Positions 1 through 6,712 are shown, numbered from the stretch's first letter. The stretch is 7,662 nt of DNA from Bacteroidales bacterium (GCA_007128045.1 SKYG01000264.1:1-7662), one strand, 5' to 3'. The notes: generated by a model from the sequence alone, not told the origin. Program-made: numbers and translations.

Positions 1-28
1 TAACCCACAACCCACAACCCACAACCCA
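1..28. repeat. 7-bp CA-rich tandem repeat in the leader of the aminopeptidase P gene
   Basis: Four units of the 7-mer caaccca (the first reads taaccca) run head to tail from the left edge and probably continue outside the window. The repeat and the 16 bases after it contain no G at all before the ATG at 45. The array therefore forms the immediate upstream region, and probably the 5' leader, of the aminopeptidase gene. No Shine-Dalgarno or promoter box is visible in these 44 bases. Its role is not known; an unstructured leader is my inference. Confidence 0.8.
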
Positions 29-44
29 TTAAACCCCCCACACC

Positions 45-1433
45 ATGTTTAGCAAACAAACCTATCTGCGACGAAGGGAAAGCCTTCGCAAAAGTGTAAA
101 AGAGGGCCTGATCCTGATTCTTGGCAACGTTGATGTGCCTATGAACTACCGGTCGAATACCTATCATTTCAGGCAAGACAGCAATTTCCTGTATTTTTTT
201 GGCATTGACCACCAGGGTATGGCAGGGGTGATCGACATTGACAATGGCCGTGATTACCTGTATGGCGACGATGTGACCCTTGATGATATTATCTGGATGG
301 GGCCTCAGCCTCTGGTGAGCGAAAAAGCGGCCAGCGTTGGTGTTGACCATTCAGCTTCTTCCCAGGGTCTGTATAAAATTATTGAAGAGGCGCGCAAGGC
401 TGGCAGAAAGATACATTTTTTGCCTCCTTACCGTGCTGAGAACAAACTGCTTCTATACAAACTACTTGGCGTTCATCCCGATGAACTGGCAGCCATGGCG
501 TCGGTAGAGCTGATAAAAGGGGTTGTGGCACTGAGGTCGGTAAAGGAGGATCAGGAGGTCATCGAGATTGAGAAGGCGATAGACACGGCCTGGCTGATGC
601 ATACCACCGCGATGAAAATGGCACAGAACGGCGTGTATGAGTATGAAATAGCGGGTGCTATTGAGGGCATTGCCCTCGCTGCCGGAGGCGCAGTGTCTTT
701 TCCAATTATTCTCAGCAAGCATGGAGAGACCTTGCATAACCATGACCATAGCAACAAACTTAACACCGGCGATCTGATGATCGTGGATGCAGGTTGTGAG
801 CTGTCTTCAAAATACGCGACTGACCATACACGAACGATCCCGGTAGGAGGTAGCTTTAGCCAACGGCAAAAAGAAATCTACCAGATCGTTCTGGATGCAG
901 AAGTAAAAGCTATCGAAGCAATCAAACCGGGTATGACCTATCAGAGCATACATTATCTCGCTGCAGAAGTAATCGGAAACGGCCTGAAGCAGCTGGGTGT
1001 TATGAAAGGAAATATCACGGATGCGGTAGCAGCCGGAGCACATGCCATGTTTTTCCCGCATGGTCTGGGGCATATGATGGGACTTGATGTTCATGATATG
1101 GAAGACCTGGGAGAAAACCATGTTGGATATGATGATGAAATCAAACGCTCTGAAATCTTCGGTACGGCATTTTTACGCCTGGGAAGAAGGCTGCAGGAAG
1201 GCTTCGTGCTTACCGTCGAACCAGGCATCTATTTCATTCCTGCCCTGATTGAGAAATGGGCAGGGGAAAGAAAATTCAAGGAGTTCATCAACTATGACAA
1301 GGCGCAAGAATATATCGGGTTTGGTGGCGTACGTATTGAAGATGATGTGCTTGTTACCGGCAGCGGCTATCGCATACTGGGAAAACCCATCCCAAAATTG
1401 ATCGATGAGGTAGAAAAAATAGTTAAAAGTTGA
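45..1433 (+). CDS. pepP: Xaa-Pro aminopeptidase (aminopeptidase P, M24B family)
   Basis: Cytoplasmic metallopeptidase that removes the N-terminal residue from peptides whose second residue is proline. The 462 residues comprise an AMP_N (creatinase/aminopeptidase N-terminal) domain at about 3-130 and a pita-bread M24 domain at about 170-455. All five expected dinuclear-metal ligands are visible: D248 (VDAG), D260 (DHTRT), H343 (HGLGHMMGLDVHD), E392 (VEPGIYF) and E432 (VRIEDD). H231 in the TLHNHDH segment probably matches the substrate-side His of E. coli PepP. There is no signal peptide. The protein is slightly longer than E. coli PepP (about 440) because of extra sequence at about 352-385 and between the two Glu ligands (about 400-426, with WAGERKFKEFINYDK), which I associate with the Bacteroidota/prolidase-like branch. 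The ATG at 45 follows a G-free leader without Shine-Dalgarno. It converges on the DUF4249 gene. Substrate preference within the family cannot be read from sequence. Confidence 0.95.
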   Translation: MFSKQTYLRRRESLRKSVKEGLILILGNVDVPMNYRSNTYHFRQDSNFLYFFGIDHQGMAGVIDIDNGRDYLYGDDVTLDDIIWMGPQPLVSEKAASVGVDHSASSQGLYKIIEEARKAGRKIHFLPPYRAENKLLLYKLLGVHPDELAAMASVELIKGVVALRSVKEDQEVIEIEKAIDTAWLMHTTAMKMAQNGVYEYEIAGAIEGIALAAGGAVSFPIILSKHGETLHNHDHSNKLNTGDLMIVDAGCELSSKYATDHTRTIPVGGSFSQRQKEIYQIVLDAEVKAIEAIKPGMTYQSIHYLAAEVIGNGLKQLGVMKGNITDAVAAGAHAMFFPHGLGHMMGLDVHDMEDLGENHVGYDDEIKRSEIFGTAFLRLGRRLQEGFVLTVEPGIYFIPALIEKWAGERKFKEFINYDKAQEYIGFGGVRIEDDVLVTGSGYRILGKPIPKLIDEVEKIVKS

Positions 1434-1444
1434 GGTGTTTAAAA

Positions 1445-1468
1445 GTAGGGGCGAAAAACCTTTCGCCC
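1445..1468. repeat. GTAGGGGCG-headed palindrome between convergent genes
   Basis: Perfect 8-bp inverted repeat gggcgaaa (1449-1456) / tttcgccc (1461-1468) with a 4-base aacc loop, preceded by gtag at 1445. It begins 12 bp after the aminopeptidase stop, in the gap between convergent genes, so it may act as a terminator. However, neither strand has a proper T-tract after the stem. The head gtagggg resembles the heads of the palindromes at 6626 and 7432. The right end reads cacgg rather than a full mirror of the head, so this copy looks decayed. Confidence 0.6.
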
Positions 1469-1558
1469 ACGGATCAATGAAGGGACATCCCAATTTCATT
1501 CGCCCAAGGACCTATCAATAACGATGATGTGTTATCCCAGTTATGGCGATGATGTGTT
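1462..1558. repeat. Short direct repeats at the 3' end of the DUF4249 gene
   Basis: Two small duplications lie close together. The 8-mer ttcgccca occurs at 1462-1469 and 1499-1506, each followed by a gga-containing segment. The 12-mer cgatgatgtgtt occurs at 1522-1533 and 1547-1558, offset by 25 bp. The second 12-mer copy lies inside the last codons of the DUF4249 gene (minus strand, encoding ...NTSS), and the first is just past its stop. This fits a local slippage duplication that may have moved the stop codon; the 25-bp offset is not a multiple of three. No gene or RNA is recognised in 1434-1540. Confidence 0.5.
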
Positions 1559-2533
1559 GAGGTCGATTACGATCTCGTAGCGGTTGTAACCGGCGAAGAC
1601 ACCCAGCCCTCCTTCGATGTTTGAATAGATCAGCACGGGTTCGGCAAACGGATTGTCGGGGAAATAGTTTTCCAGGGTTTTGTGGTAGTGGTAATAGTGT
1701 TCGTCGGTGGCAAGCAGAAGCAGGTACACATTGCTGGTTTCAATCTCGTCTTCAGAGGGTCCCTCGAACCAGTGGTAGCGGTAGTTGTATGCCTCCGCAC
1801 GCATTACGAAACGACGTCCTTCCCTGCCTTTGTTGGAGATATAGCTTTCTCCGGAGATGGTTTGGAACTTGCGTTTCCCTGTGCCAATGGTGTCTTGTTC
1901 AACCATATACCTCAACTCATCGAGATAGGCTGCAGGGGCATAAAAGTTTTCATGCTGGCCTGGGATATCTGAGAAACTGTAATCTAACTGGATCAGCTCT
2001 GACCAATCAAAGTTCTCGACTTCGTACCTGTCGATTTGTAAGGTATTGTTTGGGAAAGGCACATAACAAACGCCTGTAACTGATTCATAGCCATCAACAT
2101 ACACCCTGAGGGTATAATGGTTTCCGGCAGTGATGGGGAACAAATTTGTTGACAAGGCATACACATTCTTTTCAGGATAATAGGGAACAACAACTCCTGG
2201 CTGGTTCTTTTCAGCGATGCGGACAGTAGCATGATCAATAAGCCGGATGGATTCCTGTGAAGTTCCAAGACTTACCGGGTTGGACCAGCTTACCATCACT
2301 TGTACTGCCGTATCGGATGGCGAGATAAAAGAATGCACCACAATTTTGGGCTCAGTCTCAGGGAAATCAATGTCGGTGACAATATCCACACATCCATGAA
2401 TGCCTGCCAGTATCATGATTACCACCAGGGTCAGGGCTTTCCCAGTCATCATCACAGGCCTGTTAAACCCAGTGGCCATTATCTGGCAGAAAGCTGTGTT
2501 CTTTTCTTTCGTAGGATGGGTTATCATTGCCAT
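1541..2533 (-). CDS. DUF4249 family outer-membrane lipoprotein, partner of the TonB-dependent receptor
   Basis: Predicted lipoprotein of the DUF4249 family, whose biochemical role is unknown to me. The N-terminus carries a hydrophobic stretch (ALTLVVIMILAGIHG) ending in C48, a permissive lipobox, followed by the family-typical start of the mature part: CVDIVTDIDFPETEPKIVVH. The rest is predicted beta-rich (YTLRVYVDGYESVTG, YNRYEIVIDL) and extracytoplasmic, about 283 residues. The ATG at 2533 lies 5 bp after the receptor stop, which fits translational coupling. From there the n-region is unusually long (about 30 residues), so M19 (2479) or M28/M29 (2452/2449) would give a more normal 20-30 residue lipoprotein signal. 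By analogy with SusD-type lids or substrate-capturing lipoproteins it may sit on the receptor; that is inference from the operon only. Family assignment is by sequence feel, not search. Confidence 0.85.
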   Translation of the reverse strand: MAMITHPTKEKNTAFCQIMATGFNRPVMMTGKALTLVVIMILAGIHGCVDIVTDIDFPETEPKIVVHSFISPSDTAVQVMVSWSNPVSLGTSQESIRLIDHATVRIAEKNQPGVVVPYYPEKNVYALSTNLFPITAGNHYTLRVYVDGYESVTGVCYVPFPNNTLQIDRYEVENFDWSELIQLDYSFSDIPGQHENFYAPAAYLDELRYMVEQDTIGTGKRKFQTISGESYISNKGREGRRFVMRAEAYNYRYHWFEGPSEDEIETSNVYLLLLATDEHYYHYHKTLENYFPDNPFAEPVLIYSNIEGGLGVFAGYNRYEIVIDLNTSSP

Positions 2534-2538
2534 ATTGT

Positions 2539-5037
2539 TCAGAATTTAATGGTTAATGACAGGGATGGAATGATGGGGAAGATGGTGACCTGTTTCAACT
2601 GACTTCTTCCGGGCTGAGATTCCATGTAATAGAAAAATGGATTCATTCTGTTATAGGCATTATACACGCTAAGATCGAATATCCTTTCGATGGGAGTTCC
2701 GAACAATGTGGTCTTTTTGTTAAATTGTGCGCCAATATCGAGACGGTGGTATGCTGCAGCCCTGAAGTCGTTCATCTGGCCATAATCGTTGATATAGTCC
2801 CAGGGGGAGATATTAAAAGGGGTGCCTTGTGTGCTGATGTTGTAAAAATATCCATCACCATATTCTCCCCAGGGATTATGGGTTACATGGGGATACTCAG
2901 CAATAGGCAGGTTCATGGCATTCCCGGTGGCATACACCCAGGTGGCCGAGAGGGTAACAGAGGGTCTTAACTCATAGATTCCGACAATCGAGATGTCGTG
3001 CCTGCGATCATATCTGGCGTAATAGCGTTTGCCCTGGTTTATTTCTTCAAACTGAAGTTGTGTCCAAGACAAGGTATACCCTATCCACCCACTTAATCGA
3101 CCGGATTTTTTCTGGGCAAACAGTTCCACGCCATAGGCCCATCCTTGTCCGGAGGTGATGTTGTCTTCCCAACTGATCTGTTCCGCTCCGGTCGGATCGT
3201 TCAGTAACAAGAATGAGGCGCCGGGCCTGTATCCGATGGTGTTGTCAGATTTTTTGTAATATCCTTCCATGGATAGCTCCAGCCCCAGGTCGATAAAATC
3301 TTTTGACAGGCCACTGGCCACCTGCCATGTCGACTGGGGCTTGATGTTTGCTGTGGAGGGTATCCATAGGTCTGTGGGCAGACCTATACCTGTTGAACTA
3401 AGCAGGTGCACATATTGATTCATGGCGGCATAAGAGTTTTTCCACGACAGGTCAGGGCGAATAAAATATAATAATGATATTCGGGGCTCAGGCTTGACAT
3501 ACGATTTGTCTTTGTGTTGAAAATGGCTGATGCGGAGGCCGGGATTTATTTTTGCCACATCGCCCAGCCTGATTTCATCTTCTATGTATATACCTGATTC
3601 CAGCACCTTGATGGTTTCCACTTCACTGATGAAATCACTGTTGTAGTCGTCGCGCATCACTACTGCACTGGGAGTAAATCGATGGTAAATGCTCTGCACA
3701 CCTGCTCTCACCATGTGGTTTGGCGAGGGATGCCAGCTTATGTCATGTTTGATCCCCAGATCTTCAATACCAGAAGAGTAAGACAGGTTGAAACGATTGT
3801 TCTCATGCTTTTCATCCATATATATCTTTAAGGTGTAATCGCTATAGATGAGCGAGGTGTTGGCAAATAATTTGTCATTGAACAGGTGGTTCCACCTCAG
3901 GGTGGTTGTGGCATTCTGCCAGAACAAACCGCCTTCATCACGTCGACCACCACCGCTGCGGCTTCGGAAATAAAATTTGTCGCGGCCAAAATAGCCTGAT
4001 GCATAAAACTTGTTTTTTCTGTCGAGGTCGTAATTGGCCTTCGCATTCAGATCATAGAAATAGTATCCTCCACGTTCATCTTTATCCATAAAAGGCCTGA
4101 TCAGTGCATCAAGATATGTTCTGCGGCCCGAAATCAGGAATGACGACTTATCCTTCAGAATGGGGCCTTCCAGGGTAAGTCTGCTGGAGATAAGTCCTAT
4201 ACCAGCCTCACCCTGAATCTTTTCCTTGCTGCCGTCTTTCATGCTGATGTCAAGCACCGACGACAGCCTGCCTCCAAAGCGAGCGGGGAAGCCTCCTTTG
4301 TATAATTGTACATTCTTGATGGCGTCACCATTGAAAATGGAGAAGAAGCCAAACAGGTGGCTGGCGTTGTACACAATGGCATCATCAAGAACAACCAGAT
4401 TCTGGTCGGGGCCTCCGCCTCTGACGTAGAAGCCTGATGTTCCTTCCTGCCCTTTCTGTACGCCGGGAAGTAGCTGCAGTACCTTAAAGATGTCTTTCTC
4501 TCCCAATAAGGCAGGAAGCGTTTTTGCCTGAAAGACAGGGAGGTCGATACGCGACATCTGCACTTGCTGGCTGATGCGCTCTGTCCGTTCTGCACTGATC
4601 TCAACACCTGCTAATTCAATAGAAGGTGTCAGCTCTATGTCGAGCTGGATATTTGATTGAAGGAATAGCGTTCTTTGTTCCGGCGCATATCCTACATATG
4701 AAAAAACAACCTCAATAGTATCAGCAGGCAGGGTAATGGAGTAGAATCCATAATTATTGGAGGTAGTTCCCAGTCTGGTACCGGCAATGATGACATTGGC
4801 ACCGATCAGGGTTTCCCTGCTCCCTTTCTCATAGATGTACCCACTGATGGTATACCTGTTTTGCAGCTGTTGGTTTTCACTGCTCTCTTCGGCTACATAA
4901 ATGTCATAGCCCGCAATACCTGGCGCTGCAAAGGTTTTTGTCAGCGTTGCGGAACTAACTGTTATACAAGCAATCCAAAAAACCCCGGAACACATAGTGC
5001 TCCGGGGCCACCAATCAACCAACCAAAACAACAACAT
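2539..5037 (-). CDS. TonB-dependent outer-membrane receptor with carboxypeptidase-regulatory-like domain
   Basis: Active-transport outer-membrane channel energised by TonB; the substrate cannot be told. Numbering from a GTG at 5058: N-terminal hydrophobic region to about residue 44 (ending TKTFAAPG, a plausible signal-peptidase region), CarboxypepD_reg-like beta-sandwich at about 69-145 (YTISGYIYEKGSRETLIGAN... NNYGFYSITLP), plug at about 175-275 (LPALLGEKDIFKVLQLLPGV, FYVRGGGPDQNLVVLDD, GGFPARFGGRLSSVLD), then a 22-strand-type barrel to the C-terminal SLTIKF ending in Phe, as outer-membrane proteins usually do. There is no STN domain. I chose ATG 5037 over GTG 5058 because the preceding bases are G-poor like the other starts. 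ATG 4995 is also possible, but it lies in the loop of a terminator-like hairpin. No conventional positively charged n-region is evident, so the start is the least certain part. It is followed after 5 bp by the DUF4249 lipoprotein gene. Confidence 0.92.
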   Translation of the reverse strand: MLLFWLVDWWPRSTMCSGVFWIACITVSSATLTKTFAAPGIAGYDIYVAEESSENQQLQNRYTISGYIYEKGSRETLIGANVIIAGTRLGTTSNNYGFYSITLPADTIEVVFSYVGYAPEQRTLFLQSNIQLDIELTPSIELAGVEISAERTERISQQVQMSRIDLPVFQAKTLPALLGEKDIFKVLQLLPGVQKGQEGTSGFYVRGGGPDQNLVVLDDAIVYNASHLFGFFSIFNGDAIKNVQLYKGGFPARFGGRLSSVLDISMKDGSKEKIQGEAGIGLISSRLTLEGPILKDKSSFLISGRRTYLDALIRPFMDKDERGGYYFYDLNAKANYDLDRKNKFYASGYFGRDKFYFRSRSGGGRRDEGGLFWQNATTTLRWNHLFNDKLFANTSLIYSDYTLKIYMDEKHENNRFNLSYSSGIEDLGIKHDISWHPSPNHMVRAGVQSIYHRFTPSAVVMRDDYNSDFISEVETIKVLESGIYIEDEIRLGDVAKINPGLRISHFQHKDKSYVKPEPRISLLYFIRPDLSWKNSYAAMNQYVHLLSSTGIGLPTDLWIPSTANIKPQSTWQVASGLSKDFIDLGLELSMEGYYKKSDNTIGYRPGASFLLLNDPTGAEQISWEDNITSGQGWAYGVELFAQKKSGRLSGWIGYTLSWTQLQFEEINQGKRYYARYDRRHDISIVGIYELRPSVTLSATWVYATGNAMNLPIAEYPHVTHNPWGEYGDGYFYNISTQGTPFNISPWDYINDYGQMNDFRAAAYHRLDIGAQFNKKTTLFGTPIERIFDLSVYNAYNRMNPFFYYMESQPGRSQLKQVTIFPIIPSLSLTIKF
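4977..5007 (-). terminator. Intrinsic terminator-like hairpin within the 5' coding region of the receptor
   Basis: On the minus strand the arm CCCCGGAGCAC (5007-4997), loop TAT and arm GTGTTCCGGGG (4993-4983) form an 11-bp stem with one G-U wobble, followed immediately by six T (4982-4977). The wobble pairs only in minus-strand RNA; in plus-strand RNA it is an A-C mismatch and no U-tract follows. The signal therefore belongs to the direction of receptor transcription. It lies about 190 bp past the stop of the upstream PLP-enzyme gene and inside the receptor reading frame (encoding PRSTMCSGVF). It could end PLP-enzyme read-through, or act as an attenuator that translating ribosomes suppress. 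Confidence 0.8.
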
Positions 5038-5058
5038 GAAGTGGAATCTTTGTAACAC

Positions 5059-5197
5059 GCTTAAATGAAACGGTAAGCTCTTTGATAATTATTCAAATCC
5101 CAACATAAATATACAATTAAAAACGTTTATGATCCTATTTTTGTTGTATTATTTTTTTATTTGTTTGTGTGGTCATGTCAATCATGAAAATTCCAGG
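5059..5197. other. AT-rich gap between the PLP-enzyme gene and the receptor
   Basis: The gap of about 140 bp is strongly AT-rich (runs such as aataaaaaaataatac on the minus strand). It is the only place for a receptor promoter outside the PLP-enzyme gene. The best minus-strand approximation to a Bacteroidota -7 box is TATATTTA near 5110, one base off TAnnTTTG, with no TTTG at the right distance upstream, so I do not call a promoter. A weak AT-only inverted repeat (atgaaaa 5184-5190 / ttttcat 5202-5208) overlaps the PLP-enzyme stop and is not a convincing terminator. Confidence 0.4.
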
Positions 5198-6400
5198 CTA
5201 TTTTTCATTTTGAAAAATTTTAAGGCATTTTTCAATTTTCTCCCAGGTGTGTTCTATATCGTGATCCAATCCGACAGAAAAGCGGATCAGGCCTTCTGAC
5301 AGGCCCATTTCTTTTTGTACTTCGACAGGTACCTCGCTTGAGGTGCTTTTCCCGGAATTGCTAAACAATGTTTTAAAATAGCCGAGGCTGACAGCCAGGT
5401 ATCCAACACCGTGTATTTGCATTAATTCCATAAGCCTGTCTGCTTTTCCGCTGGTTTCGATGTCGATGGCAATCATCCCTCCGAATCCAAAATCCGGGTG
5501 CATGAGTGTTTTCATCAGCTCGTGCTGCGGATGATCTTCAAGACCCGGGTAAATGGTTCTCAACCCGGCTTCCTTAAATTTACGGGCCAGATATAAGGCA
5601 TTAAGGCTATGCTGCTTCATGCGAATATGCAAGGTATGCAGGTTCTTCTGTATACTGGAAGAACGCAACGGGTCGAGTACCGGCCCCAGTAGCATGGCCG
5701 AACCGGTGTTTACATCACTCAGTGCCATGATAAATTCCTTGTCGGCACATATGGCACCTGCCACGCAATCATTTTTCCCGTTGATAAATTTGGTCATGCT
5801 GTACACGACAATATGTGCCCCAAGATTTGCCGGTGCAATCATCATGGGCGTGAAGGTGTTGTCGACCACCAGTTTGATATGATGTTTGTTGGCAATATCT
5901 GCCAGTCCTGGCAAGTCTGATATCTGAAGGAGTGGATTTGTCATAGACTCGGTGTAGATTATCCGGGTATTCGGTTTGATGGCGCTCTCTACGTCGTTGA
6001 GCCTGGTGATATCGACAAAGCTCACAGTGATGTTAAACTTTTTTAGGTAGTTGGCCAGAAAAGCAAACGTGCCACCATAGGTGGTGATGCTGGAAACGAT
6101 ATGGTCTCCGGCATTGCATAACTCTAAAATGGCCGTTGTAATGGCGCTCATGCCGGAAGCAGTTACCCAGGCACTTTCTGTGCCTTCTATGGCCGCCAGG
6201 TTGTCGGCCAGATACCTGTTTGACGGGTTCCAATGCCGTGAATACAAAAAGCACCCTTCTTGCTGCCCGTGAAAGGTGTCGATCATGGTTTTGGCTTCCA
6301 TGAAGGTGTACGTCGCTGAGTCTGTAATAGAAGGGTTTACATCTCCATACTCACCAAACTGCAGCAAATCCTGGATCTTTGTTGCGGGGTCGAATTTCAT
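5198..6400 (-). CDS. PLP-dependent Cys/Met metabolism enzyme (methionine gamma-lyase / cystathionine synthase-lyase family)
   Basis: Cytoplasmic fold-type I PLP enzyme of the trans-sulfuration family, 400 residues as usual. Visible motifs: YSRHWNPSN at 53-61 (Y53 and R55, expected to hold the cofactor phosphate of the neighbouring subunit), ASGMSAI at 81-87, TYGGTFAF at 107-114 (Y108 stacking on PLP), D180 in VVDNTF (pyridine nitrogen), K204 in YSMTKFINGKND (Schiff-base lysine) and R373 in IRFSVGL (substrate carboxylate). The position that is Cys in true methionine gamma-lyases (YGCTFAF) is G110 here. The usual SLGG.ES...HP...TH segment is replaced by SLGYFKTLFSNSGKS at 338-352. Reaction choice (gamma-lyase, gamma-synthase or another gamma/beta elimination) is therefore open. 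The ATG at 6400 follows an A-rich, nearly G-free leader. The next gene on the strand is the receptor, with no clear terminator between them except the one at 4977-5007. Confidence 0.9.
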   Translation of the reverse strand: MKFDPATKIQDLLQFGEYGDVNPSITDSATYTFMEAKTMIDTFHGQQEGCFLYSRHWNPSNRYLADNLAAIEGTESAWVTASGMSAITTAILELCNAGDHIVSSITTYGGTFAFLANYLKKFNITVSFVDITRLNDVESAIKPNTRIIYTESMTNPLLQISDLPGLADIANKHHIKLVVDNTFTPMMIAPANLGAHIVVYSMTKFINGKNDCVAGAICADKEFIMALSDVNTGSAMLLGPVLDPLRSSSIQKNLHTLHIRMKQHSLNALYLARKFKEAGLRTIYPGLEDHPQHELMKTLMHPDFGFGGMIAIDIETSGKADRLMELMQIHGVGYLAVSLGYFKTLFSNSGKSTSSEVPVEVQKEMGLSEGLIRFSVGLDHDIEHTWEKIEKCLKIFQNEK

Positions 6401-6438
6401 GGTTAATTTTTTTTTGTTGATGACTTTTTTGATTGTCT

Positions 6439-6446
6439 CAAAGATA
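6439..6446 (-). promoter_or_regulatory. Candidate Bacteroidota -7 box for the PLP-enzyme gene
   Basis: The minus strand reads TATCTTTG, an exact match to the TAnnTTTG -7 consensus, 38 bp before the ATG at 6400. This would give a leader of about 30 nt rich in A. The nearest upstream TTTG (6478-6475) is 28 bp away, more than the usual 19-21 bp, so the -33 half is not supported. Confidence 0.45.
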
Positions 6447-6487
6447 TAAAGTTTTTAAACGATGGGCACGGTTGCAAACCGAATCAT

Positions 6488-6495
6488 TATCTTTG
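6488..6495 (+). promoter_or_regulatory. Weak plus-strand -7-like box facing riboflavin synthase
   Basis: TATCTTTG also occurs on the plus strand, back to back with the minus-strand box at 6439-6446. It could be the outer half of a divergent promoter pair and would read through the repeat field into riboflavin synthase with a leader of over 300 nt. No TTTG lies at the proper spacing, so this may be coincidence. Confidence 0.2.
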
Positions 6496-6498
6496 TAA

Positions 6499-6683
6499 GC
6501 AGAGGAAGATTAACCGCAGAGGGGGATTAACCGCAGAGGGACGCAGAGGGGGATTAACCGCAGAGCGCAGAGTTATTCGCAGAGGGACGCAGAGGAGGAT
6601 TAACCGCAGGAACGCAGAGGATACTGTAGGGACAGGGCTTGACCTGTCCTTCGAAAAACGCAGAGGATATTTAAGACGCAAAG
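6499..6683. repeat. Degenerate CGCAGAG / GATTAACCGCAG repeat field
   Basis: Irregularly spaced copies of two linked words: gattaaccgcag at 6508, 6525, 6552 and 6598, and acgcagagg at 6541, 6587, 6612 and 6658, with diverged versions (cgcagagcgcagag, ttcgcagaggg, gacgcaaag) between them. There is no fixed period, no open reading frame with coding character, and no tRNA or rRNA-like fold that I can see. I recall similar CGCAGAG word salads in intergenic regions of many environmental genomes, but I know no function. Together with 6401-6498 and 6684-6826 this fills the longest gene-free stretch of the window. Confidence 0.85.
6624..6656. repeat. GTAGGGACAGG palindromic element inside the repeat field, flanked by 13-bp direct repeats
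   Basis: The 33-bp segment holds gtagggac at 6626 and a perfect 7-bp inverted repeat ggacagg (6630-6636) / cctgtcc (6643-6649) around gcttga. It is flanked on both sides by the identical 13-mer aacgcagaggata (6611-6623 and 6657-6669), which is longer than the repeat-field word alone. This is the arrangement expected for insertion of a small palindromic element with target duplication. Recombination between field repeats could give the same picture. Confidence 0.55.
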
Positions 6684-6712
6684 AAATGACCTTCGACTTT
6701 CAGACCAATTGT

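Noticed and set aside
1621..2079. Long plus-strand frames opposite the DUF4249 gene
   Set aside because: Cys- and Arg-rich translation without any family motif, fully antisense to a gene with a lipobox and family-typical sequence; shadow frames.
5036..5068. Plus-strand 10-codon frame (MKWNLCNTLK) after a G-free CA-rich tract opposite the receptor start
   Set aside because: The leader resembles those of the real plus-strand genes, but the peptide is tiny, unrecognised and antisense to the receptor. The adjacent hairpin has its U-tract and wobble pairing on the other strand. Kept only as a side note.
5136..5143. Plus-strand TATTTTTG match to the -7 consensus
   Set aside because: No TTTG at the correct distance, no plus-strand gene follows, and the region is so T-rich that the match is expected by chance.
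6487..6681. Minus-strand open frame of 64 codons in the repeat field
   Set aside because: It is a translation of the degenerate CGCAGAG repeats (repeated PLR and SAVNPPLR) with no independent coding character or conserved start context.
6499..6683. CRISPR array
   Set aside because: The repeats are short, unequal and irregularly spaced, with no unique spacers of constant length and no cas genes in view.
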